NCBI GenBank assembly: GCA_030594025.1
Contig: JAUVFY010000078.1
Location: forward strand, 1 to 6,432
DNA from: Deltaproteobacteria bacterium
GTDB lineage: Bacteria > Desulfobacterota > GWC2-55-46 > JAUVFY01
Reading direction: 5' to 3'
Length of the DNA: 6,432 nucleotides
Shown in pieces: positions 1 to 5,056 of the stretch (positions are counted from its first letter, which is position 1; each line of letters begins with the position of its first letter). Below the pieces are notes generated by a model that saw only the letters and a list, made by a program, of their open reading frames with translations, did not search any database and was not told the DNA's origin. The position numbers were made by a program, and so were the translations under genes.

Positions 1-667
1 CACGAACCAGGTCCCTCAGCACCTCCTTGACCTCGTCTTTCGTCTCCCCCAGACCGACCATTATGCCGGATTTAGTCATAATACCGGCCCCTGATGCCCG
101 CTTTAGAACGTCAAGGGACCTCCGGTAGTCTGCCCCGGACCTTACCTCGCCATAGAGCCTGGCGACGGTTTCGAGGTTGTGGTTGAAGATGTCAGGGCCC
201 GCGCTGAGCACCAGCTCGAGCGCATCCTCGCTACCCTCGAAATCAGGGGTCAAAACCTCGACAGAAATGTCTGAAATGGTATCCTTAATAGCCCGTATTG
301 TCAAGGCAAACTGCATGGCCCCGCCGTCGGTGAGGTCGGCCCTGGTAACCGAGGTTATGACCACATGCTTGAGGCCCAGCTCCTCTGCGGTAAGGGCGAT
401 CTTCCCTGGCTCATCCGGGTTGACCGGAAGCGGCGCTTTTTTATTTTCCACCGCGCAGAAACCACAGTTCCTGGTACAGACGTCGCCGAGTATCATGAAC
501 GTGGCCGTGGGCTTTGTGAAGCACTCGCCTATATTGGGGCACCTTGCCGACTCGCATACCGTATGAAGGTTCCTGCTCCTCAATATAGATTTCATCTCGT
601 GGAGCCTGCTCGGCTCGCCGAGCGGTCTTTTTGCCCACGGGGGAAGTCTTTTCCTTTGACCTTCCAT
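1..667 (-). CDS. lipA: Lipoyl synthase LipA, N-terminal part (cut by window edge)
   Basis: Radical SAM enzyme that inserts two sulfur atoms at C6 and C8 of protein-bound octanoyl groups, making the lipoyl cofactor of 2-oxoacid dehydrogenases and the glycine cleavage H protein; cytoplasmic. Reading from the ATG at 667 gives 222 codons with no stop before the window ends. Both family cluster motifs are visible: CX4CX5C (Cys38, Cys43, Cys49, in CESARCPNIGEC), which holds the auxiliary [4Fe-4S] cluster that donates sulfur, and CX3CX2C (Cys64, Cys68, Cys71, in CTRNCGFC), the radical SAM cluster. The N-terminal RLPPWAKRPLG and the later VEVLTPDF, NHNLETV and TKSGIMVGLGET stretches are also typical. 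About 60-80 residues at the C-terminus should lie outside. The ATG is preceded by no Shine-Dalgarno sequence but by a promoter-like element at 680-708. The upstream neighbour ends 78 bases away, so lipA is probably transcribed on its own. Identity is near certain. Confidence 0.97.
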   Translation of the reverse strand, partial: MEGQRKRLPPWAKRPLGEPSRLHEMKSILRSRNLHTVCESARCPNIGECFTKPTATFMILGDVCTRNCGFCAVENKKAPLPVNPDEPGKIALTAEELGLKHVVITSVTRADLTDGGAMQFALTIRAIKDTISDISVEVLTPDFEGSEDALELVLSAGPDIFNHNLETVARLYGEVRSGADYRRSLDVLKRASGAGIMTKSGIMVGLGETKDEVKEVLRDLVR

Positions 668-679
668 AATTGATTGATT

Positions 680-708
680 ATGTTAGCATTTTTAGGTGGG
701 AATTACAA
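680..708 (-). promoter_or_regulatory. Candidate promoter of lipA, near-leaderless
   Basis: On the minus strand a TTGTAA (703-708) and a TAACAT (680-685) are separated by exactly 17 bases, each matching the sigma-70 consensus at 4 of 6 positions. The lipA ATG begins only 12 bases after the -10 box, so the expected start point leaves a leader of roughly 5-6 bases, too short to carry a ribosome binding site. Indeed none is seen (AATCAATCAATT precedes the ATG). The same -10 sequence and spacing recur before the DUF3343 gene. Confidence 0.45.
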
Positions 709-745
709 ACGGGCTTATGTCTTATGTATGGAACTTTCCGGCCTT

Positions 746-1408
746 TTAAACGAGTCCCTTTTCCTCGATGAAACGGCAGGTCTCAGGAGCCATTTTTATA
801 TCCCTGACCATGACGAGGTCTTCGACCGTATCCACGTCATACCAGACCTTAAGGAGCCTTACGGGAGTCCCGCGAGAACGAGCCCTTCTCCACGTCGCAG
901 CGAGCACCCTGTCCGTGCTCCATGGTATATCTTCGAAGGGGGTTCTCGAAGGCCTGTCCATCGCTATGAGATAGTACCCCCCGTCGGTTGTGGGGCCCAG
1001 AACAAGCCCGCCTTTTATCTCGTCCAATTTCGTGTAGGCCTCTTTAACGTACTCAAGGGGAAGGTCCGGGCTGTCGGTGCCTATAACGGCGGCGCTATGG
1101 TAGCCCTCGAGGGTTAAAAGATGGTCGAAGACGTTATAGATTCTTTCTCCCAAATTGCTGCCTTTTTGGGAGATTAAGGGAATCCCTTCAGGAACTATAT
1201 CAACTATTTTATCCTCCTCTTCAGGGGGCGTATAGAAGGCGTGGATGTCGATGTCTGCCAGACGGGAAAGACGGTTGAATATATCGACCATGAAAGCCCT
1301 GCAGAGGCCCGCCGCTTCGTCTTCAGATAACAGGGGCACGAGCCTGGTCTTAACCCGGCCCGGGACCGGGGCCTTTAACATCACTCCAAGGGCATATCTA
1401 ACGGACAT
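746..1408 (-). CDS. DUF2064 / TIGR04282 family transferase (GT-A, CofC-like)
   Basis: A 220-residue soluble protein of the DUF2064 family (COG3222), whose fold is the GT-A nucleotide-diphosphosugar transferase fold and which is related to the CofC/MobA-type nucleotidyltransferases. Visible marks are the nucleotide-binding N-terminal loop LKAPVPGRVKTRL (residues 11-23), the acidic GTDSPDLP motif (110-117) that should coordinate metal and the nucleotide phosphates, GPTTDGGYYLI (138-148), FEDIPWST (158-165) and WYDVDTVEDL (189-198). Length is normal for the family and no key motif is missing. The substrate is unknown; members occur near hopanoid, glycolipid and arsenosugar genes, but nothing here shows which applies. 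No Shine-Dalgarno sequence precedes the ATG, and the internal ATG at residue 10 would remove the first beta strand, so the start at 1408 is kept. It lies 95 bases after the transglutaminase gene and could be co-transcribed with it or use its own weak promoter at 1418-1445. Confidence 0.9.
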   Translation of the reverse strand: MSVRYALGVMLKAPVPGRVKTRLVPLLSEDEAAGLCRAFMVDIFNRLSRLADIDIHAFYTPPEEEDKIVDIVPEGIPLISQKGSNLGERIYNVFDHLLTLEGYHSAAVIGTDSPDLPLEYVKEAYTKLDEIKGGLVLGPTTDGGYYLIAMDRPSRTPFEDIPWSTDRVLAATWRRARSRGTPVRLLKVWYDVDTVEDLVMVRDIKMAPETCRFIEEKGLV

Positions 1409-1417
1409 ACGGGAAAG

Positions 1418-1445
1418 GTTATCACGGAAACAGTGAGGCAGGCAA
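1418..1445 (-). promoter_or_regulatory. Weak candidate promoter of the DUF2064 gene
   Basis: TTGCCT (1440-1445) and GATAAC (1418-1423), each matching sigma-70 consensus at 4 of 6 positions, are 16 bases apart. The -10 box ends 9 bases before the ATG at 1408, so a transcript from here would have a leader of only about 3 bases. The match is weak and could be chance. It is listed because the gene lacks a ribosome binding site and the arrangement mirrors lipA and the DUF3343 gene. Confidence 0.25.
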
Positions 1446-1503
1446 TATTTTAATTGACCGTTAATGAGGTCCGATTTTTAACCCTGTCGGTTCACCGGGG
1501 GGC

Positions 1504-2535
1504 TCAGTCTATCGCCTTGAAGGTTATCCTGTATTTAAGGTCCTTCTGTGCGGCGAGCCACTCGAGGGCCTTGCCGTCAACCTCGGCGTAGGGGTACATG
1601 AAGTAGTTAAGCGGGCCTTGTTTCTGCCTCGGGTTAAGGTACAGGGCCCTGCCGCCTCTTCCGAGGGCTATCCGGTACTCGTCCACAGCGCCGAAGTAGT
1701 ACTCGCGGTAGGACTTTGCCTCATCGAGGCTCAGCCCCTTTTTGAGCATTATCTTCCTAACGTCCGAGGGGTCGACCGGGACCCAGCCCCACCCGGGCAG
1801 GTAGAACTCGGCCCAGCAGTGGTGTCCTCCAGTTATGTCGTCGGTTGCCGATTTACCGAGCCTCAGGCCAAAGACCTCCCGTGCAGGTACCCCTGAGGCC
1901 CTTGCCAGGGCCACGAAGACGGAGCTTATATCGGCGCATTTGCCGCCCTTCTTGGCTATGGCCCTCTCGACGTCGCCTGTACCGCAGCCTTTGATATCAG
2001 GGTCTCTTTTTGTGTTTTCAACGACCCAGTCGTATACGGCCCGGGCCTTTTCTCTTATGGTCTTTTTACCGCGTGTGGCCTTAAGCGCGATCTCCTTTAC
2101 TTTACCGTCAGTGGGGATAAAGGTGTTGCTTGAAAGATACGGAAGCACTTCAACGGGAATTTCCGTCGATTCCCCGGCTTTATTAAAATTCTTCTTTACC
2201 CTCTCTATTGCCGAGGCCTTGAAAGCGAGCGTTATAAAACGCTCCTTAACGGGCTCGGTCCATTCGGCATAAAGGGCGAGGTTCCCTGTCTCCTTTACGC
2301 CGTAAATACCGCTTGCGGTAAAATTCCCGTCTATTCTTACATCCTCTATTGACTGCTCCGTGTCGGATACCGGGTACGGTATCCATAGCCTCGTATCGGT
2401 TGTGTCCGGCGGGGCGTCTATTGTTACCTTTAAAAGGACCTCCCCCTTTCTCTCCTTTACCACCGAGGCGCCCGCAAGGAGCGGCAACACTGCCAACGTA
2501 AAGACAATGAAATATATTGATTTCCGATTAAGCAT
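1504..2535 (-). CDS. Secreted transglutaminase-like domain protein
   Basis: A 343-residue protein with a signal peptide: Arg4 and Lys5, a hydrophobic core at about residues 6-20, and an AGA motif (21-23) predicting cleavage after Ala23. There is no lipobox cysteine, so it should be free in the periplasm or outside. Residues about 25-140 form an uncharacterised, probably beta-rich domain. The transglutaminase core (COG1305) spans about 150-260 and shows the full triad: Cys200 in GGKCADISSVFVALARA, His239 in GHHCWAEFYLPGWGW, and Asp255 in VDPSD. The family contains cysteine proteases, peptide amidases and crosslinking enzymes, and the sequence does not say which this is. About 85 residues follow the core. 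The ATG at 2535 is supported by GAGAG (2542-2546) six bases upstream. A perfect -10 box and a palindrome lie further upstream (2560-2592). Neighbours (zinc-ribbon protein before, DUF2064 transferase after) suggest no clear pathway. Confidence 0.9.
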   Translation of the reverse strand: MLNRKSIYFIVFTLAVLPLLAGASVVKERKGEVLLKVTIDAPPDTTDTRLWIPYPVSDTEQSIEDVRIDGNFTASGIYGVKETGNLALYAEWTEPVKERFITLAFKASAIERVKKNFNKAGESTEIPVEVLPYLSSNTFIPTDGKVKEIALKATRGKKTIREKARAVYDWVVENTKRDPDIKGCGTGDVERAIAKKGGKCADISSVFVALARASGVPAREVFGLRLGKSATDDITGGHHCWAEFYLPGWGWVPVDPSDVRKIMLKKGLSLDEAKSYREYYFGAVDEYRIALGRGGRALYLNPRQKQGPLNYFMYPYAEVDGKALEWLAAQKDLKYRITFKAID

Positions 2536-2541
2536 ATTGCA

Positions 2542-2546
2542 CTCTC
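2542..2546 (-). promoter_or_regulatory. Ribosome binding site of the transglutaminase-like gene
   Basis: GAGAG on the minus strand, six bases before the ATG at 2535. It fixes the start, and the encoded N-terminus is a proper signal peptide. Confidence 0.6.
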
Positions 2547-2559
2547 GTTTTAAGCTGTA

Positions 2560-2565
2560 ATTATA
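2560..2565 (-). promoter_or_regulatory. Perfect TATAAT -10 box upstream of the transglutaminase-like gene
   Basis: A consensus TATAAT lies 24 bases before the ATG at 2535, leaving room for a short leader with the GAGAG ribosome binding site. No TTGACA-like hexamer is found at 16-18 bases spacing, and there is no extended -10 TG. Instead the expected -35 position is occupied by the palindrome at 2580-2592, so initiation may depend on a bound protein. Confidence 0.4.
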
Positions 2566-2579
2566 AGCCTATTCATATT

Positions 2580-2592
2580 ATGAGATTCTCAT
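2580..2592. repeat. 13-base perfect palindrome, possible operator
   Basis: ATGAGA-A-TCTCAT on the minus strand is a perfect inverted repeat of two 6-base arms around one base. It is centred about 24 bases upstream of the TATAAT box and overlaps the place of the missing -35 element. Its size and position fit a dimeric transcription factor site. The TGAGAAT half resembles Fur-type half sites, but the full spacing does not match a Fur box, so I name no regulator. With no U-tract and a single-base centre it is not a terminator. Confidence 0.35.
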
Positions 2593-2667
2593 CCAGCTCG
2601 TCGGTGTTTTTGAACCTGGCAATGAGGGCGGGCGAGGTACCTGAGTTCCATCCCTTCCCGGTCCGTT

Positions 2668-2865
2668 TTAGCTCTTGCTCTTTGTCCTGGCCTTGGGGCC
2701 CCTCGCCATGCCAGCCCCCCCTTTCCTCTCCCGTTCCTTTTTCTTAGAGCATTCGGGGCAGGCGTACCTCTTAACGTGCCTCACGGTGAGCCTGTCGTAC
2801 CCTGAATCGAGGACAACCCTCACTACACTTTCGGTCTCGCGACCGCAAAAATCACACCTTAACAT
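2668..2865 (-). CDS. Small zinc-ribbon protein with basic tail
   Basis: A 65-residue protein I cannot assign to a named family. Two CxxC pairs, Cys4/Cys7 (CDFC) and Cys36/Cys39 (CPEC), are separated by 28 residues and should bind one zinc ion in a ribbon fold. Between them lies a hydrophobic and basic stretch (VVRVVLDSGYDRL, VRHVKRYA). After residue 40 the protein is dominated by Lys, Arg and Gly (KKKERERKGG, then MARGPKARTKSKS), a disordered tail suited to nucleic-acid or ribosome contact, which is inference only. The ATG at 2865 sits inside the end of the DUF3343 gene (14-base overlap) and has a strong GGGGAGG ribosome binding site, so the two are very likely translationally coupled partners. 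A run of seven G (2716-2722) in the tail region and an open -1 frame beyond make the exact C-terminus worth checking. Confidence 0.8.
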   Translation of the reverse strand: MLRCDFCGRETESVVRVVLDSGYDRLTVRHVKRYACPECSKKKERERKGGAGMARGPKARTKSKS

Positions 2866-3091
2866 ATTCCTCCCCTTGCTTTTTATATATTGCTTTTGGT
2901 CCCGCGCCTTCGGCTTTTAAGACCTCAGAGGCCCTTTGAACTGTTTCCCCTTCAACTCTTATAACAAGATCACAGTAAGTGGTAAGCTGCTTTGGAGCCG
3001 GGTCGAGCCTGAAAGCCACGTCGTGGGCCTTGAGGATACTTTCCGCCTTGAGCACCTTGTGGGTCGAGCCGAAGGCGAGGATAAATTTCAT
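2852..3091 (-). CDS. DUF3343 protein (putative Se/S carrier-like family)
   Basis: A 79-residue protein matching the DUF3343 family (PF11823), small alpha-beta proteins annotated as putative selenium or sulfur carrier-like. The typical N-terminal pattern is present: a beta strand with FGSTHKVLKAESILKAH (residues 7-23), then AFRLDPAPKQLTTYCDLVIRV (26-46). The latter contains Cys40 at the position where family members carry a conserved cysteine, thought to bind the chalcogen. Length is normal. No SelD, SelA or YedF partner is in the window, so a selenium role is not shown. The zinc-ribbon gene overlaps its 3' end by 14 bases. The ATG at 3091 has no Shine-Dalgarno sequence, but a promoter at 3098-3126 places the predicted transcript start on this ATG, so it is probably read from a leaderless mRNA. 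Family assignment is from remembered pattern, fairly sure. Confidence 0.82.
   Translation of the reverse strand: MKFILAFGSTHKVLKAESILKAHDVAFRLDPAPKQLTTYCDLVIRVEGETVQRASEVLKAEGAGPKAIYKKQGEEYVKV
2869..2875 (-). promoter_or_regulatory. Strong ribosome binding site of the zinc-ribbon gene
   Basis: GGGGAGG on the minus strand, three bases before the ATG at 2865 and entirely inside the last codons of the upstream DUF3343 gene. It supports the overlapping start and translation from the shared transcript. Spacing is slightly short. Confidence 0.6.
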
Positions 3092-3097
3092 TGGCAG

Positions 3098-3126
3098 ATG
3101 TTAACAGATTTTATCGGGATTGACAA
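3098..3126 (-). promoter_or_regulatory. Promoter of the DUF3343/zinc-ribbon unit, predicted leaderless
   Basis: TTGTCA (3121-3126; 5 of 6 to consensus) and TAACAT (3098-3103; 4 of 6) are 17 bases apart on the minus strand. Only six bases, CTGCCA, lie between the -10 box and the ATG at 3091, so the expected start point (about 7 bases after the -10 box) is the A of the ATG itself. No ribosome binding site is present, in agreement with a leaderless transcript. It follows a candidate terminator after glyA and so begins a new transcription unit. Confidence 0.6.
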
Positions 3127-3181
3127 GTAAGGGGATGCAGGATATCGGGGTAGACTCGACAGGGTTTTCTTAAAAGGGCTT

Positions 3182-3205
3182 AAAAAACGATAAATGTTTC
3201 TACCG
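3182..3205 (-). terminator. Candidate intrinsic terminator after glyA
   Basis: On the minus strand CGGTAGA (3199-3205) and TTTATCG (3188-3194) can form a 7-pair stem (two G-U wobbles) with an AACA loop, followed at once by six T (3182-3187). It lies about 37 bases after the glyA stop. The stem is AU-rich and weak, so termination may be partial, but position and strand fit the end of the fabF-rpiB-glyA unit. Confidence 0.45.
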
Positions 3206-3242
3206 GGACTTTTAAATAAACGGGTGGGTCTCAGGTCTTCGT

Positions 3243-4502
3243 TCAGGCGTGTATGGTCTTGAGCCTCTCGCCGTAAAAAGGGAAGCTCAAGCAGAGTTCC
3301 TTTACCTCGCCCTTTATCTTCGAGAGCGCTTGCTCGTCCTCGCGGACTTTTATGCCCCTGTCGATAAGGTCGGCAATGAGCCGCATCTCGGCTTCCTTCA
3401 TCCCCCTCGTGGTAACGGCCGGCACGCCTATCCTTATTCCGCTTGTAACAAAGGGGCTACGGGTCTCGAAGGGTATGGTGTTCTTGTTTACGGTAATGCC
3501 TGCCTTTACAAGGGCCTCCTCGGCCTCCTTGCCGGTAATCCCCTTTTCCGTGAGGTCTACGAGTATGAGGTGGGTGTCCGTACCCCCTGAGACCAGCTCA
3601 TAGCCTCTGTCCGTAAGAGCTCCGGCAAGCTCCCTTGCATTTTTAACGATCTGGCCCTGGTAGGCCTTGAAGTCCGGAGAGAGGGCCTCCTTGAAGCTTA
3701 CGGCCTTTGCCGCTATTATGTGCATGAGGGGGCCTCCCTGGATGCCCGGGAATACCATCTTGTCTATGGCCTTTGCAAACTCCTCGCGGCACATTATCAC
3801 CCCGCCTCGCGGGCCCCTCAAAGTCTTGTGAGTCGTGGTTGTTACGAACTCGGCCACAGGGACCGGGTTCGGATGCAGCCCGGCCACGACAAGTCCCGCT
3901 ATATGCGCGATATCCACCATTATCTTTGCGCCCACCGTGTCGGCCACCTCCCTGAAGGGTGCGAAGTCTATGGTCCTCGGGTAAGCGCTTGCGCCTACGA
4001 CTATCATGGCGGGCCTGTGCTTTTTGGCCAGGTCCATTACCTGGTCCATGTCTATACGCTGGTCTTGTTTGCTTACGCCGTAGAATACCACGTTAAAGAA
4101 CTGGCCCGAGAAGTTCACAGGGCTTCCGTGCGACAGGTGTCCGCCGTGGCTCAGGTCCATGCCCATTATCGTATCGCCGGGCTTCAGGGCGGAAAAATAC
4201 ACGGCCATGTTCGCCTGCGAACCCGAGTGGGGCTGTACGTTCACGTGGTCGCAGCCGAAAAGCTCCTTCGCCCTCTCTATGGCGAGCCTCTCGGCGATGT
4301 CCACGTACTCGCAGCCGCCGTAGTAACGTCTTCCCGGATAGCCCTCGGCGTACTTGTTCGTAAGCACGCTCCCCACGGCCTCGAGAACCGTTTCGCTAAC
4401 CATGTTCTCCGAGGCGATGAGCTCGAGCTTGTACTCGAGCCTTTCGGTCTCGAGCCTTATTGCCTCGTATATCTCGGGGTCGAACCCCTTTAATAAGGAC
4501 AT
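3243..4502 (-). CDS. glyA: Serine hydroxymethyltransferase
   Basis: PLP-dependent enzyme that interconverts serine plus tetrahydrofolate with glycine plus 5,10-methylene-tetrahydrofolate, the main source of one-carbon units; cytoplasmic. The 419 residues are the usual length. Numbering from the ATG, landmarks are LIASENMVS (29-36), the NKYAEGYPGRRYYGGCEYVD block (49-68), PHSGSQANMAVY (91-102), VDIAHIAGL (196-204, Asp197 contacting the PLP ring nitrogen), the Schiff-base lysine Lys226 in TTTTHKTLRGPRGG, and SGIRIGVPA (354-362) with the carboxylate-binding Arg357. GTG at 4505 and ATG at 4502 are adjacent in frame; GGAG (4511-4514) is 5 bases from the GTG and 8 from the ATG, so I prefer the ATG. 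It follows rpiB by about 50 bases with no promoter seen, so it is probably in the fabF-rpiB-glyA operon, which a candidate terminator closes downstream. No glycine riboswitch fits in the short gap. Confidence 0.98.
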   Translation of the reverse strand: MSLLKGFDPEIYEAIRLETERLEYKLELIASENMVSETVLEAVGSVLTNKYAEGYPGRRYYGGCEYVDIAERLAIERAKELFGCDHVNVQPHSGSQANMAVYFSALKPGDTIMGMDLSHGGHLSHGSPVNFSGQFFNVVFYGVSKQDQRIDMDQVMDLAKKHRPAMIVVGASAYPRTIDFAPFREVADTVGAKIMVDIAHIAGLVVAGLHPNPVPVAEFVTTTTHKTLRGPRGGVIMCREEFAKAIDKMVFPGIQGGPLMHIIAAKAVSFKEALSPDFKAYQGQIVKNARELAGALTDRGYELVSGGTDTHLILVDLTEKGITGKEAEEALVKAGITVNKNTIPFETRSPFVTSGIRIGVPAVTTRGMKEAEMRLIADLIDRGIKVREDEQALSKIKGEVKELCLSFPFYGERLKTIHA

Positions 4503-4510
4503 CACGCTAA

Positions 4511-4514
4511 CTCC
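4511..4514 (-). promoter_or_regulatory. Ribosome binding site deciding between two glyA starts
   Basis: GGAG on the minus strand lies 5 bases from a GTG (4505) and 8 bases from the adjacent in-frame ATG (4502). The spacing favours the ATG, though either would give the same protein apart from one residue. Confidence 0.6.
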
Positions 4515-4555
4515 GCTTTCCCATCTTAAGCTTTGTAAAGTTCAACGAGCGGGTC

Positions 4556-5032
4556 TCATCTCTTCTCCATCTTCTTCTCGATCTCGCGAATCTTGTCGAG
4601 CCTTCTCTGGTGCCTGCCTGCGGCGAACTCAGCTTCGAGCCAGGTCTTTACCATCTCCCGCGCCAACCCCTTCCCGGCTATCCTCCCGCCTATGACCAGG
4701 ACGTTGGCGTCGTTGTGCTCCTTGGCCATCCGTGCCGAGTAGACGTCGTTTACCAGGGCGGCCCTTATGTGCTGGAACTTGTTGGCCACGATGCTCATAC
4801 CTACGCCCGTGCCGCATAAGAGTATGGCCTTTTCTATCTTACCCTGGCAGACCTTCTCCGCAACGGGGATCCCGAAGTCCGGGTAATCCACGCTCTCATC
4901 GCCGTCGGTACCCATATCCAGGGGGTCCTTGCCGATACCCCTGAGGAACTCCTTCAGGTCCTCCTTGAGTTCCCTTCCGGCGTGGTCGCTTGCAATGGCT
5001 ATCTTCTCTGTATCTTTTTTGTCTTCTACCAT
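4556..5032 (-). CDS. rpiB: Ribose-5-phosphate isomerase B
   Basis: Sugar-phosphate isomerase of the RpiB/LacAB family, interconverting ribose 5-phosphate and ribulose 5-phosphate in the non-oxidative pentose phosphate pathway; cytoplasmic. Of 158 residues, visible motifs are IASDHAG (13-19, with Asp16 and His17), VDYPDFG (48-54), the catalytic loop LLCGTGVGMSIVANK (71-85) with Cys73 as the proton-transferring base, AKEHNDANVLVIGGR (103-117) with His106, and AGRHQRRLDKI (138-148) for phosphate binding. The usual N-terminus begins directly at the (K)IAIASDHAG strand, so this protein carries about nine extra charged residues (VEDKKDTEK). No alternative start codon exists between, so the ATG at 5032 is kept. 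It starts 24 bases after fabF and precedes glyA, a cluster order common in Deltaproteobacteria. A TATAAT in the gap (5041-5046) may add an internal promoter. Confidence 0.97.
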   Translation of the reverse strand: MVEDKKDTEKIAIASDHAGRELKEDLKEFLRGIGKDPLDMGTDGDESVDYPDFGIPVAEKVCQGKIEKAILLCGTGVGMSIVANKFQHIRAALVNDVYSARMAKEHNDANVLVIGGRIAGKGLAREMVKTWLEAEFAAGRHQRRLDKIREIEKKMEKR

Positions 5033-5040
5033 ACTCTTTA

Positions 5041-5046
5041 ATTATA
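5041..5046 (-). promoter_or_regulatory. TATAAT element in the fabF-rpiB gap
   Basis: A perfect -10 hexamer ends eight bases before the rpiB ATG. The hexamer at 17-base spacing is TTTCAA inside the fabF end, a poor -35 (3 of 6). If active, the transcript would begin within a few bases of the ATG, as suggested for other genes here. AT-rich gap sequence can give this by chance. Confidence 0.25.
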
Positions 5047-5056
5047 ACTCTTTTTA

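Noticed and set aside
177..673. Plus-strand open frames opposite lipA and a minus-strand frame overlapping its start
   Set aside because: The lipA frame carries all cluster motifs; the others are shifted readings of the same DNA.
1409..1503. Possible terminator or hairpin after the transglutaminase-like gene
   Set aside because: The only inverted repeats (CGGTGAACCG and the GGTCAAT/ATTGCC area) are short or imperfect and have no T-tract, so the gap holds only the weak promoter candidate.
2588..2653. Short minus-strand reading ATG GAA CTC AGG... of about 20 codons in the zinc-ribbon/transglutaminase gap
   Set aside because: Although GGGAAGG precedes the ATG, the peptide is only about 20 residues with no recognisable pattern, and the alternative frame looks more protein-like.
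3720..4493. Long plus-strand open frame (257 codons)
   Set aside because: It lies antisense to glyA in a conserved coding region, has His/Tyr/Val-rich composition typical of a shadow frame, and matches no family.
4503..4555. Possible glycine riboswitch upstream of glyA
   Set aside because: The gap is only about 50 bases, too short for the aptamer, and shows none of its structure.
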